Shown here one piece after another: positions 14,761 through 22,199 of a stretch of DNA of 22,667 nt. The position numbers and the translations under genes are program-made. Under the pieces are notes generated by a model, which searched no databases, had not been told where the DNA came from, and worked only from the letters and a program-made list of their open reading frames with translations. Position 1 is the stretch's first letter. Each line of letters opens with the position of its first letter. Source of the stretch: CAWUKV01 sp963923025 (GTDB taxonomy: Bacteria; Cyanobacteriota; Cyanobacteriia; Phormidesmidales; Phormidesmidaceae); assembly GCA_963923025.1 (NCBI GenBank), contig CAWUKV010000080.1, positions 1 to 22,667 of the forward strand, read 5' to 3'.

Positions 14761-15906
14761 ATGGGCAAGGTTTACGAAATGCTGTGGGACTGCAAGTTTT
14801 GCGGTCAGCAGAAACTACTCGCCAAAACCAACCGCACCTGTACCCAATGCGGCGCAGCCCAGGACCCCAAGTGGCGCTACTTTCCTTCTGATAAAGACAA
14901 GGTCGAGGCACAAAATCATGTCTTCGAGGGCAAAGACCAGCTTTGTCCAGCCTGCGACTCAGTCAATTCTGCAGGTAATAAGTTCTGCATTCGCTGCGGG
15001 GCACCGATGGATGGGGCAGAGAAAGCCGGGACAGTACCCTCCCGCAGTAAAAGTGCCGGGGACGATTTCGAAACTCAAAACCTCAAGGCGCTACAGCAGG
15101 CTCAAAAAGAGCTAGCCCAGCTAGAAGAAGCTGCCGAACGGAAATCGATGCAGCGCTCAGGTCGGATGGGCCTTGTCCAAAACGGACCCGTCAAAGGGCT
15201 TGAACGCAGAGGACGACAACCTACCAGCAAAAAAACGGTGGCGATCGTCGGTGGGGGTTTGGGCGGCGTATTCAGCCTGGCAGGCGTTACGGTTTGGCTG
15301 CTATCGATGACGGTGCCGATCACGGTGGAAGTCACCGGCCACAGCTGGCAGCGGCAGATTGCTATTGAGGTCTATAAAGCTCAGGCCGATAGCGACTGGG
15401 ACGACAGCTTGCCGGGTGGTGCATACAACGTTACCTGTAGCAGTAAACAGCGCAGCACTAACCGCATCCCTGATGGCGAGACCTGTAGCACCCGCCAGGT
15501 TGACCAGGGGGACGGCACCTTTAGCGAAGAGAGCTACTGCACCACCGACTATCGTGAGGAGCCTGTCTACGACGATTACTGCTCGTATACCGTTAATCGG
15601 TGGGAAGTGGCTCGCTGGGCCTCAGCCTCCGGGCGCAGCCTAGCGGAGGAGCCCGTCTGGCCCCGAGCCAATGCTAGAACTTGCCCCACCGCTGAGTTGG
15701 GGTGTGAACGTCAGGGACCTCGCAGAGAAGACTACACGCTACAGCTTCTAGACCGTAACACCGGAGAATCGTATCAGTGCGATCGCGCTCAGCCCGAGTG
15801 GCAAATCACACCGGTAGGGACAGAGCTTCAGCTCGAGGTGGGTCGTTTTTTTGGCGATGCCCGATGTGGCAGCTTAGTCCGCCCAGACCTGGTCCGCCAG
15901 AACTGA
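14761..15906 (+). CDS. Double zinc-ribbon protein with one membrane segment and a cysteine-rich outer domain
   Basis: A 381-residue protein of unknown role. Two zinc ribbons open it: Cys11, Cys14, Cys27 and Cys30 (CKFC...CTQC), then Cys62, Cys65, Cys76 and Cys79 (CPAC...CIRC). Residues 99-130 form an Ala/Gln/Glu-rich probable coiled coil, and a basic linker (145-158) leads to a single membrane helix at about 159-184. After it come about 200 residues containing eight more cysteines (226, 242, 260, 274, 308, 315, 340, 369). An even number of cysteines in a segment predicted outside suggests disulfides. Positive charge before the helix favours a cytoplasmic N-terminus. The layout suits a metal- or redox-linked envelope protein, but no function can be given. 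The stop is 17 bases from the prs stop on the other strand. Confidence 0.85.
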   Translation: MGKVYEMLWDCKFCGQQKLLAKTNRTCTQCGAAQDPKWRYFPSDKDKVEAQNHVFEGKDQLCPACDSVNSAGNKFCIRCGAPMDGAEKAGTVPSRSKSAGDDFETQNLKALQQAQKELAQLEEAAERKSMQRSGRMGLVQNGPVKGLERRGRQPTSKKTVAIVGGGLGGVFSLAGVTVWLLSMTVPITVEVTGHSWQRQIAIEVYKAQADSDWDDSLPGGAYNVTCSSKQRSTNRIPDGETCSTRQVDQGDGTFSEESYCTTDYREEPVYDDYCSYTVNRWEVARWASASGRSLAEEPVWPRANARTCPTAELGCERQGPRREDYTLQLLDRNTGESYQCDRAQPEWQITPVGTELQLEVGRFFGDARCGSLVRPDLVRQN

Positions 15907-15923
15907 CCCCGTACTATTGATCG

Positions 15924-16919
15924 CTATTCCCGGAACATGCTACTGACCGAGCTTTCCTCGTGAATGCGCGAAATTGCTTCGCCCAGCAGCCCAGCCACCG
16001 ACAGCGTTACCAGCTGGTCAAATCGCTTGTGGTCCGGCAGCGGGATCGTATTGGTCACGATCACTTCTTCAAAGAGGCCAGAGGACAGGCGCTTGACTGC
16101 CGGATCAGAGAACACGGCGTGGGTCGCACAGGCGTAAACCTCCCGCGCGCCCTCCGCCCGCAGAACCCTGGCCCCTTCAGAAATGGTGCCAGCTGTGTCG
16201 ATCATGTCGTCCACCAGCACTGCGGCTTTGCCTTTGACGTCGCCCACCAGGTTCATCACCTCGGCAACGTTGTGGGCCTGACGACGCTTGTCGATAATTG
16301 CCAACGGCGCATCGTTTAGCTTCTTGGCAAAATGACGGGCACGGGCAACCCCACCGACATCCGGCGAAACCACAACCAGATCGTCTAAATTCTTGCGGAG
16401 TAGGTAGTTGACCAGCGCAGGCGAACCGTAAATATGGTCACAGGGAATATCAAAATAACCCTGGATTTGAGCTGAGTGCAGGTCCATTGCCAGCACTCGG
16501 TTAGCCCCAGCCTGGGTCACCAAATTGGCAACTAGTTTGGCGGTAATCGACTCTCGTCCCGCTGTCTTACGGTCAGCGCGGGCATAGCCATAGTAGGGCA
16601 GCACAGCGGTGATTTGCCGCGCAGAGGCGCGCCGACAGGCATCGATCATCACCAACAGCTCGACCAAGTGATCGTTAACTGGATAGCTGGTGGGCTGCAT
16701 CAGATAGACATCGCAGCCACGGATCGATTCTTGAATTTGAACGTAGAGTTCACCATCGGCAAAGCGTTTGCGGACCATCGGCCCGACTTCGATGCCCAGA
16801 TATCGGGCGACTTCGTTCGTGAGATTGAGGTTAGAGGAACCCGCAAAGATTTTGAGTCGACTATTGTCGGACAGACGCGGCAGGGAAGGTTTGACCGGCA
16901 GCGGCATAGATTGAATCAC
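15924..16919 (-). CDS. prs: Ribose-phosphate pyrophosphokinase (PRPP synthetase, EC 2.7.6.1)
   Basis: The enzyme makes PRPP from ribose 5-phosphate and ATP, feeding purine, pyrimidine, histidine, tryptophan and NAD synthesis. The 331-residue protein has KIFAGSSNLNL (23-33), FADGELYVQI (53-62), LPYYGYARADRK (107-118), the PRPP-synthetase signature DLHSAQIQGYFDIPCDH (146-162), the flexible-loop region SPDVGGVARAR (185-195), and the PRPP-binding loop VLVDDMIDTAGT (234-245). The start is GTG at 16919, supported by a GAGG seven bases upstream on the minus strand; an ATG four codons in (16907) is the alternative. Length agrees with cyanobacterial homologues. More than 600 bases of gene-poor DNA lie upstream, so it probably has its own promoter there. 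It is convergent with the zinc-ribbon gene. Confidence 0.97.
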   Translation of the reverse strand: MIQSMPLPVKPSLPRLSDNSRLKIFAGSSNLNLTNEVARYLGIEVGPMVRKRFADGELYVQIQESIRGCDVYLMQPTSYPVNDHLVELLVMIDACRRASARQITAVLPYYGYARADRKTAGRESITAKLVANLVTQAGANRVLAMDLHSAQIQGYFDIPCDHIYGSPALVNYLLRKNLDDLVVVSPDVGGVARARHFAKKLNDAPLAIIDKRRQAHNVAEVMNLVGDVKGKAAVLVDDMIDTAGTISEGARVLRAEGAREVYACATHAVFSDPAVKRLSSGLFEEVIVTNTIPLPDHKRFDQLVTLSVAGLLGEAISRIHEESSVSSMFRE

Positions 16920-17396
16920 AGCAGAGCCTCAAAGAAGTCAAAAACGTTTGAACAGCAGCGCAGACAATATTATGTACATCGCGCCGGGAAGACGTCATCA
17001 GCACAGCCGTAACTTGGCATATCGATAGCTGTCGAAACAGACTTGAAAATGCAGCAAGCGGCGTCGGACCCAGCAAAGATATGGTGTGACAGTTGCTAAA
17101 ACGAGGATTTAATCAAACGAGCCATTTAAAGCCCCAAACAGCGAAGGCCATTCGAGCAGTGATTCAGAATTTAAGGCGCAGTCGAACTAAAGCAAATTGC
17201 AAAAGGTAAGGAAACCAGACGGCAGCACTAGGGCAAGCCTGACTTAATTGTTATATATGTAACATTCTGTAGGCCTCATCAACCGGTGATGCCTAAAAAG
17301 ATGTGGTTATCTTAGGGGCCGATCGAACAACCGTCGTATGGCAGACGCATCAATTTAAGAATAGTCAAAGAAATCCGTCTCGGGAGGTCAATCTTC
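16920..17396. other. Gene-poor stretch upstream of prs
   Basis: I see no convincing gene here. The left part should hold the prs promoter on the minus strand, but I cannot place its boxes with confidence. Symmetric elements lie at 17249-17294 (listed separately). A GTG-started open frame from 17303 to 17548 has no family resemblance or ribosome site. Confidence 0.6.
17249..17294. promoter_or_regulatory. CRP/NtcA-like palindrome followed by a small hairpin
   Basis: TGTTA (17249-17253) and TAACA (17260-17264) face each other across six bases, TATATG. The spacing fits CRP/FNR-family operators and the GT-N10-AC core of cyanobacterial NtcA sites, although the usual NtcA half sites GTA/TAC are not exact. 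About ten bases on, CATCA (17277-17281) and TGATG (17287-17291) form a stem around ACCGG, flanked by TAGG (17270-17273) and CCTA. A box of the right spacing for NtcA activation (about 22 bases) is not clear. Symmetry is seen; regulator identity is inference. Confidence 0.3.
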
Positions 17397-17522
17397 ATGA
17401 AATCGTGGGGAAAGATTCAGATTGCTCTATCGATGATTCTACGGACAGCCCTAGGACCGACAATCCCCAGTGCCAGCCATCAAAGCAGCGCAATCCAGTT
17501 CTCGCCTGCTCCTCGCCTTTGA
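17397..17522 (+). CDS. Possible 41-residue small protein with signal-like N-terminus
   Basis: The ATG at 17397 is preceded by GGGAGGT (17382-17388), one of the best ribosome sites in the window, eight bases away. The frame runs 41 codons to TGA at 17520. The peptide begins MKSWGKIQIALSMIL, positive then hydrophobic like a short signal sequence, and continues into a Pro/Ser/Ala/Gln-rich tail with no cysteine. I know no family for it. It might be a small exported peptide, or the 5' remnant of a longer secreted-protein gene cut by frameshift or deletion. It ends 19 bases before the stop of the opposite-strand DUF3067 gene. Confidence 0.35.
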   Translation: MKSWGKIQIALSMILRTALGPTIPSASHQSSAIQFSPAPRL

Positions 17523-17540
17523 CCAGATGGGCAAAGCTTT

Positions 17541-17852
17541 CTAGTTAATTAACCACTCAGAAGCTCGTCCACCCAGCTCGATCGGAATACTGACAGCTTT
17601 GCCCAGCCGAGGCTTTTCCTTAGACTCACGAATGGCAGTCACAACCTGCGCCAAACTCCCCATGCCATCTAAGTAGGTAACGACGTCCTGCAAATGTTCC
17701 AGATATTCAACTTCGCTCATGGGAAATGACGCCTGCTCTTGGTAGCGCCACATCACCTGGAAAAATAGCTTGTTTGGTGTCTTCCGAATTTGCACATCGT
17801 AGGAATACCCCCACTTATCGATCAGTAGCGTTTGCAAATCCTCAGCAGTCAT
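17541..17852 (-). CDS. DUF3067-family protein
   Basis: A 103-residue cyanobacterial/plastid-lineage protein of the DUF3067 family, of unknown biochemical function. The match rests on LLIDKWGYSYDVQIRKT (about residues 9-25), LFFQVMWRYQEQASFPMSE (29-47), YLEHLQDVVTYLDGMG, and the conserved tail PRLGKAVSIPIELGGRASEW. It is soluble, with no signal or membrane segment. The ATG at 17852 gives the usual family N-terminus (MTAEDLQTLL); a TTG seven codons upstream (17873) is possible but less likely. The ribosome site is weak. Upstream on the other strand lies petC, so the 500 bases between them probably hold divergent promoters. Confidence 0.9.
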   Translation of the reverse strand: MTAEDLQTLLIDKWGYSYDVQIRKTPNKLFFQVMWRYQEQASFPMSEVEYLEHLQDVVTYLDGMGSLAQVVTAIRESKEKPRLGKAVSIPIELGGRASEWLIN

Positions 17853-17873
17853 GGCTTTAGTGGTAAGGTCCAA

Positions 17874-18355
17874 CTGAGCTTGAGTTTACATTTATTTACG
17901 CTTCCCCGACGGCAAAATTTACGGGTTCCCAACGAACGACACGACCAAATTCAGATTGGGGCCAAGCTAGGCAAATCTGGCAAGATGCTTCCCAAGCAAG
18001 GCTTTTGCGGATCGGAGCGAAAGCAATTTCGACCCTCTATCTCCCATATCTCTGCCGTTAGCGGGGTGCGTCATCCCTTAACCCAGCTTCCTTACCTTAG
18101 ACCCAGCACGGTGAAATGTAATAATACGTGTAGGAAGCTGCTAATTTCTGTGACAGCGCTGATTCCACGCTCTCAGGGGCGCTCTTAGGCAATCCTAACG
18201 AGCGCTTTCAGGTGTCTGTGGGCTGTTCTGGCAGGAGTCTATTGGCGTCCGATGCGGTCTGCTACTTAGTTAAGTGGTCTGTGGCGGTGTCGATTGGTGA
18301 CGTCAACAGCGCAGCAACCTTAAATATCTGTATTACATCCTCAAGTCTGGCAATT
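17874..18355. other. Long leader region between DUF3067 and petC
   Basis: This 482-base stretch has no credible gene. The open frame running into petC from 18212 has none of the expected Rieske N-terminal residues. A possible petC promoter is TTAGAC (18097-18102) with AATAAT (18120-18125), spacing 17; the -10 is good but the -35 is poor. If correct, the petC leader would be over 200 bases and include the hairpin at 18179-18205. Confidence 0.5.
18179..18205 (+). other. Strong hairpin in the probable petC leader
   Basis: GCGCTCTTAGG (18179-18189) pairs with CCTAA and GAGCGC (18194-18205) around a CAAT loop, with one bulged C at 18199, giving an 11-base-pair stem. Only three T bases follow, so it is a poor terminator. 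A second self-complementary AGCGCT at 18155-18160 matches the AGCGCT at 18201-18206 and could compete for pairing, as in attenuator-like switches. The structure is read by eye. Confidence 0.45.
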
Positions 18356-18901
18356 ATGGCTCAAGCTTCCTCTGGATCCGCTGATGTACCCGGTCTCGGT
18401 CGTCGTCAGTTTATGAACCTGCTGACCTTTGGTACCGCAACGGGTACGGTGGTCGGCGCGCTTTACCCCGTCGTCAAGTATTTCCTGCCCGCCTCCAGTG
18501 GTGCCGCAGGCGGTGGTACCACAGCCAAAAACGAGCTAGGCAACGACGTCAAGGCCAGCGAGTTTCTGTCTGAGCATGCTGTGGGCGACCGTGTACTGGT
18601 GCAGGGCCTCAAAGGTGACCCCACGTATCTTGTCGTTACGGACGATAAGGCCATCGGTAGCTACGGCATTAATTCAGTTTGTACGCACCTGGGCTGCGTT
18701 GTGCCCTGGAATGCTAGCGAAGAGAAGTTTATGTGCCCCTGCCACGGCTCCCAATACGATGCCACAGGCAAGGTGGTTCGTGGCCCCGCCCCCCTATCGC
18801 TGGCTCTAGCCCACGCGGAAACCACTGAGGACGACAACGTGGTGCTGTCTGAGTGGACTGAGACCGATTTCCGCACAGGCGAGTCCCCTTGGTGGGCTTA
18901 G
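18356..18901 (+). CDS. petC: Cytochrome b6f complex Rieske iron-sulfur protein
   Basis: PetC carries the 2Fe-2S cluster that takes electrons from plastoquinol in the thylakoid cytochrome b6f complex and passes them to cytochrome f. The 181-residue protein begins MAQASSGSADVPGLGRRQFM, containing the twin-arginine pair (16-17), and has its single membrane helix at about 21-44. A glycine-rich hinge follows (49-55). The cluster box 1 is CTHLGC (109-114: ligands Cys109, His111) and box 2 CPCHGS (127-132: ligands Cys127, His130), with Cys114 and Cys129 forming the known disulfide. The ATG at 18356 matches the family start, although the frame is open further upstream. petA follows after 106 bases on the same strand, the normal cyanobacterial petCA arrangement. 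Confidence 0.98.
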   Translation: MAQASSGSADVPGLGRRQFMNLLTFGTATGTVVGALYPVVKYFLPASSGAAGGGTTAKNELGNDVKASEFLSEHAVGDRVLVQGLKGDPTYLVVTDDKAIGSYGINSVCTHLGCVVPWNASEEKFMCPCHGSQYDATGKVVRGPAPLSLALAHAETTEDDNVVLSEWTETDFRTGESPWWA

Positions 18902-18941
18902 GCCGAACTTAGGTCGGGCTTAGATTCTTTTGATTTAGTAT

Positions 18942-18962
18942 CGGCGGGGCGTTGCCCTGCTG
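18942..18962 (+). other. Hairpin between petC and petA
   Basis: CGGCGGGGC (18942-18950) and GCCCTGCTG (18954-18962) form a 9-base-pair stem, two of them G-U, with a GTT loop. No T run follows, so read-through into petA is expected. It may affect mRNA stability or processing between the two genes. Confidence 0.4.
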
Positions 18963-19007
18963 GTCACCCCCCTACAACGATTAGATCTTTACATTTACGA
19001 CTGACGG

Positions 19008-19991
19008 ATGAAACTCTCTCTCTTTTGGCCGAGCGCCATTCAGAAGCTGCTACAGGGACTGATGCGGGGATTTGGGGTTGCGATCGCAACTGCCTCTCTA
19101 CTGCTAACCAGCGCCTGGCTGTTCCCGCAATCCGCCCAGGCTTACCCCTTCTGGGCCCAGGAAAACTACGAAACCCCGCGTGAAGCGACGGGTCGCATTG
19201 TGTGTGCTAACTGCCACCTGGCCGCTAAGCCCACCCAGGTAGAAGTCCCCCAGGCCGTTCTACCCGACACGGTTTTCAAAGCCACCGTTAAAGTACCCTA
19301 CGACTTGGATAGCCAGCAGGTACTGGGCGACGGTAGCAAAGCCGGGCTCAATGTCGGTGCCGTTATGATGCTGCCCGAGGGCTTCAAGCTTGCGCCCCAA
19401 GATCGCATTCCTGAAGAGATTGCCGAAGAAGTGGGCAGCACCTACTTCCTGCCCTACAGCGAAGAGCAGGACAACATTCTGCTAGTCGGCCCCCTGCCCG
19501 GTGAGCAGTACCAGGAAATCGTCTTCCCCATCCTTTCTCCCGACCCTGCCAAGGACAAAAACGTCAGCTTTGGTAAATACCAAATCCACGTGGGCGGCAA
19601 CCGCGGTCGTGGCCAGGTTTACCCCACCGGTCAGGCGTCGAATAACACCGTGTACAACGCGTCTAAGGCGGGTACCATCCAGGCCATCGCCAAGACCGAT
19701 GCAGGCTACGACGTCACCATCCAAACAGAGGACGGCACCGTTACTGACAGCATCCCCGTCGGTCCTGAGCTGATCGTTTCTGAGGGTGATGCGGTTGATG
19801 CTGGCACACCGTTAACCAACAACCCCAACGTTGGCGGTTTTGGTCAGATGGACACCGAAATCGTTCTACAGAGTCCCGCTCGGATTAAGGGTCTGCTGGT
19901 CTTCCTGGGCGGCGTAGCCCTGACCCAGATCTTCCTGGTCCTGAAGAAGAAGCAGGTTGAGCGCGTCCAGGCCGCAGAAATCACAATGTAG
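19008..19991 (+). CDS. petA: Cytochrome f, apoprotein of the cytochrome b6f complex
   Basis: Cytochrome f accepts electrons from the Rieske protein and reduces plastocyanin or cytochrome c6 in the thylakoid lumen. The 327-residue precursor has a 45-residue signal peptide ending QSAQA. The mature protein starts YPFWAQ, where Tyr46 supplies its alpha-amino group as an axial heme ligand. The c-type heme site is CANCH (66-70). Further conserved stretches are KVPYDLDSQQVLGDGSKAG, GPLPGEQYQEIVFPILSP, NRGRGQVYPTG and NNPNVGGFGQMDTEIVLQ. A single membrane anchor at about 293-312 is followed by the conserved LKKKQVERVQAAE tail. Length is normal. A strong terminator lies 30 bases after the stop, so petCA ends here. 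Confidence 0.98.
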   Translation: MKLSLFWPSAIQKLLQGLMRGFGVAIATASLLLTSAWLFPQSAQAYPFWAQENYETPREATGRIVCANCHLAAKPTQVEVPQAVLPDTVFKATVKVPYDLDSQQVLGDGSKAGLNVGAVMMLPEGFKLAPQDRIPEEIAEEVGSTYFLPYSEEQDNILLVGPLPGEQYQEIVFPILSPDPAKDKNVSFGKYQIHVGGNRGRGQVYPTGQASNNTVYNASKAGTIQAIAKTDAGYDVTIQTEDGTVTDSIPVGPELIVSEGDAVDAGTPLTNNPNVGGFGQMDTEIVLQSPARIKGLLVFLGGVALTQIFLVLKKKQVERVQAAEITM

Positions 19992-20020
19992 GTTTGCCCT
20001 ACTGAAAATCTATCCTTGCG

Positions 20021-20050
20021 ACGGGGCCAAATATCTGGCCCCGTTTTTTT
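20021..20050 (+). terminator. Rho-independent terminator after petA
   Basis: ACGGGGCCA (20021-20029) and TGGCCCCGT (20036-20044) form a perfect 9-base stem with a six-base loop. An uninterrupted T run (20044-20050) follows directly. This is the strongest terminator in the window. Confidence 0.93.
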
Positions 20051-20140
20051 ATTTTCTGCCGCGCTGGAGACGTTGAGATCACGACTGCCACGGCACAATG
20101 GGGCGGTATCTTTGTCTGCCGTGACGGTAGCGTCGTGACT

Positions 20141-20809
20141 ATGCCTACAACGTTTGATCCTGCTGATGCCATTGATATTGAGCTGGCCTATAACCGCCTG
20201 CGCAATGTTATGTCGCAATACCCGAAGGCAGCAATGTTTCAGCTCGCCGAAGAGGGCTACACCTCACCCTTTGAGCAGCTAATTTCCTGCATGATCTCCA
20301 TCCGCACCTACGACGAGGTGAGTTTGCCGGTTTCCCGTGCACTGTTTGCCAAGGCCAATACACCCCAGGCCATGAGCGAGCTATCCGTGGCTGAGATCGA
20401 AGCGCTGATTCAGAAAAGTACCTTTGCGGAACGCAAGGCCGAGCAGATGAGTGCGATCGCACATCTGCTGGTAGAACAGCACAACGGTCAGCTCCCCTGT
20501 GACGAAGCCCTAATGCTCAGCTTTAAGGGGGTAGGCCCCAAGTGCGCCCATCTAGCCTTAGGCATTGCCTGCAATCTGCCCTACATCAGTGTCGATATTC
20601 ATGTTCATCGCGTTATGAACCGCTGGGGCTATGTTGTGACAAAAACGCCAGAGAAAACGACTAAGGCGCTGGAAGAAAAATTACCAAAAGCCTACTGGAT
20701 TGATACTAATCGCCTACTGATGCCCTTCGGGAAACACATCTGCAAGGGGCAGTTTCCTAACTGCAGACAGTGTCTGTTGGCTGACATCTGCCCTAAGGTT
20801 GGCGTTTGA
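20141..20809 (+). CDS. nth: Endonuclease III-family DNA glycosylase/AP lyase
   Basis: A base-excision repair enzyme that removes oxidised pyrimidines and cuts the abasic site. The 222-residue protein has the helix-hairpin-helix FKGVGPKCAHLALG with the catalytic lysine in GPK, followed by the catalytic aspartate in ISVDIHVHRVMNRWG. The C-terminal 4Fe-4S loop is complete, C-x6-C-x2-C-x5-C (from CKGQFPNC to the last Cys, four residues from the end). The N-terminal region, YTSPFEQLISCMISIRT, differs from E. coli Nth, which reads LLSAQATD here, so this is a subfamily homologue; MutY-type features are not seen. ATG at 20141 is chosen; a GTG two codons upstream (20135) is possible. It lies after the petA terminator, so it must be transcribed separately. 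Confidence 0.9.
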   Translation: MPTTFDPADAIDIELAYNRLRNVMSQYPKAAMFQLAEEGYTSPFEQLISCMISIRTYDEVSLPVSRALFAKANTPQAMSELSVAEIEALIQKSTFAERKAEQMSAIAHLLVEQHNGQLPCDEALMLSFKGVGPKCAHLALGIACNLPYISVDIHVHRVMNRWGYVVTKTPEKTTKALEEKLPKAYWIDTNRLLMPFGKHICKGQFPNCRQCLLADICPKVGV

Positions 20810-21151
20810 TCCAATCTCGAACAAAATACGTTTCGTCATCTGTACAAATGTGTTGATCGCTTCAACAACACAACATCAAAGTACTAGGAACTTTTGATTT
20901 CCTCTACCGCCTAGCCTCCTGTTGGAACTAACGGTTACCGGTCAGGCGTCTTGGAAGCTGTTGTCGGTATCTCCATCGGATAAATTGGCTGGGTAAAAAA
21001 AGAAGGCTAAAACCCGCGATCGCAACAGTCGCATCGTGAGGACGTTTTGGGTGGACAGGCGTCGCAGAGTTACATTACGAGAACTCTAAGTTCAGACGCA
21101 AACAAGATTTAGGCAAGACGGAGATGTCATTCAGGGTGCAGGAGGCTTGAT
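20810..21151. other. Intergenic stretch before the acyltransferase gene
   Basis: I see no gene in these 342 bases. A 6-base inverted repeat, TGTTGA and TCAACA (20851-20856 and 20862-20867), lies near the nth end without a T run. One HIP1 site is at 21016-21023. Confidence 0.6.
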
Positions 21152-22180
21152 ATGGTCAAGCTGGCCGAGGCGTACAGCCGTGATACAGCGGTCGGTGCGT
21201 CATCGAAGCGGATTCTATATCTGGACTATGCCAAAGGTCTGGGTATTTTTTGGGTGGTATTGGGGCATTCCTTTGGAGGCTTGTTTGCACCGGATTCTGA
21301 ACCCAGCGCCATTCTGTGGCGGGTGTTTTACTACATCATCCAGTGGATTTACACCTTCCATATGCCGCTGTTTTTCTTCATTTCGGGTTTGTTTTTAGAA
21401 AAATTAGCGAAAAAACCGCTTAGCCGTTTCCTAGACAGCCGTTTAAGAGGCGTTGTCTATCCCTATGTTGTTTGGAGCGTGCTACAGGAAGTCCTGCGAA
21501 CGATTGCGGGCATTCGTCACAAGCCCTTAGATCAGCTGTGGGAAATTCTCTACTCCCCGCTGATGCAGTTTTGGTTTTTGTACGTGCTGTTGATCGTGTC
21601 GGTGACCTCTGTGGTGCTACGCATGCTGCATCTCTCGGTGGAGGCTATTTTTGTCCTGTCTGCACTGCTGTTGGCATCTATCTTGGTGGACTTTAATTTG
21701 GGCCCTTGGAGCGTGCTGTATATGGTGCGGGTTTACAGCCTGTATTTTGTAGCTGGAGCCATTTGCGAAAAATATAACGGTCTGGAACGATTGGCTCAGC
21801 TTGAGTCACCTGTACTATTGCGGGGTGCGATCGCGGCCTTTGCTTTGGTCACCCTGGCTGTCATTCTCAAAATATCAACCCTCCCAGTCCTAACCGTCCT
21901 GTGGGCAACGTCCGGCATTCTGGCAACGTTGTTGCTGGCGATATATCTAGAGCGGACCAGTCGAACGCGTTTTCTGCAAACCTGGGGAGCGCGATCGCTC
22001 GAAATCTACCTGACCCACACCATATTCTCGGCAGTAGCGGCCACGGCTATTCACCGGCTAATGGGGCCGACCTATCTTGAGTTGGAAGTCATTGTCAGTG
22101 TCATAGCAGGCATAGCTGGTCCTCTGCTCTTTTACAGGCTCTGTCAGCGGTGGCAAACGATGTTTCTATTCAGGCTGTAG
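21152..22180 (+). CDS. Acyltransferase-3 family integral membrane protein
   Basis: A 342-residue polytopic protein of the acyltransferase-3 family, which transfers acetyl or other acyl groups to sugars, polysaccharides or other envelope molecules from the cytoplasmic side. The N-terminus shows RILYLDYAKGLGIFWVVLGH (20-39), the last residue being the presumed catalytic His39. It then has FHMPLFFFISGLFL (69-82), the standard second motif, and RGVVYPYVVWS near 97-107. About ten hydrophobic helices follow, and WGARSLEIYLTHTI near the C-terminus is also typical. GGAGG at 21141-21145 supports the ATG at 21152. No glycosyltransferase or polysaccharide genes adjoin it, so the substrate cannot be named. 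It ends 19 bases from the convergent hisS stop. Confidence 0.92.
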   Translation: MVKLAEAYSRDTAVGASSKRILYLDYAKGLGIFWVVLGHSFGGLFAPDSEPSAILWRVFYYIIQWIYTFHMPLFFFISGLFLEKLAKKPLSRFLDSRLRGVVYPYVVWSVLQEVLRTIAGIRHKPLDQLWEILYSPLMQFWFLYVLLIVSVTSVVLRMLHLSVEAIFVLSALLLASILVDFNLGPWSVLYMVRVYSLYFVAGAICEKYNGLERLAQLESPVLLRGAIAAFALVTLAVILKISTLPVLTVLWATSGILATLLLAIYLERTSRTRFLQTWGARSLEIYLTHTIFSAVAATAIHRLMGPTYLELEVIVSVIAGIAGPLLFYRLCQRWQTMFLFRL

Positions 22181-22199
22181 GTGTTAGCCAGAGACCGCC

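Larger units (their letters stand above)
260..21998. repeat. HIP1 octamer GCGATCGC, 19 dispersed copies
   Basis: Exact copies start at 260, 1149, 1755, 4113, 5944, 6072, 9523, 10630, 11853, 13051, 13618, 13889, 14606, 15779, 19080, 20453, 21016, 21827 and 21991. HIP1 is a palindrome over-represented in many cyanobacterial genomes. Most copies lie in genes, often as an Ala-Ile-Ala codon run; 21016 is intergenic. None occurs between 15787 and 19079 or between 6080 and 9522. Confidence 0.9.

Noticed and set aside
16614..17012. 132-codon plus-strand frame opposite prs
   Set aside because: Most of it lies over conserved prs codons on the other strand, and the product shows no domain.
17303..17548. 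GTG-started open frame of about 81 codons upstream of DUF3067
   Set aside because: It has no ribosome site, no family resemblance and a shadow-like composition; the shorter ATG frame at 17397 inside the same region has a far better start signal.
18212..18355. 48-codon extension of petC to an upstream start
   Set aside because: The extra residues do not resemble Rieske N-termini; the ATG at 18356 gives the standard protein start.
21124..21150. Eight-codon leader-like frame ending just before the acyltransferase start
   Set aside because: Its own ribosome site is badly placed and the peptide has no repeated regulatory codon; likely chance.
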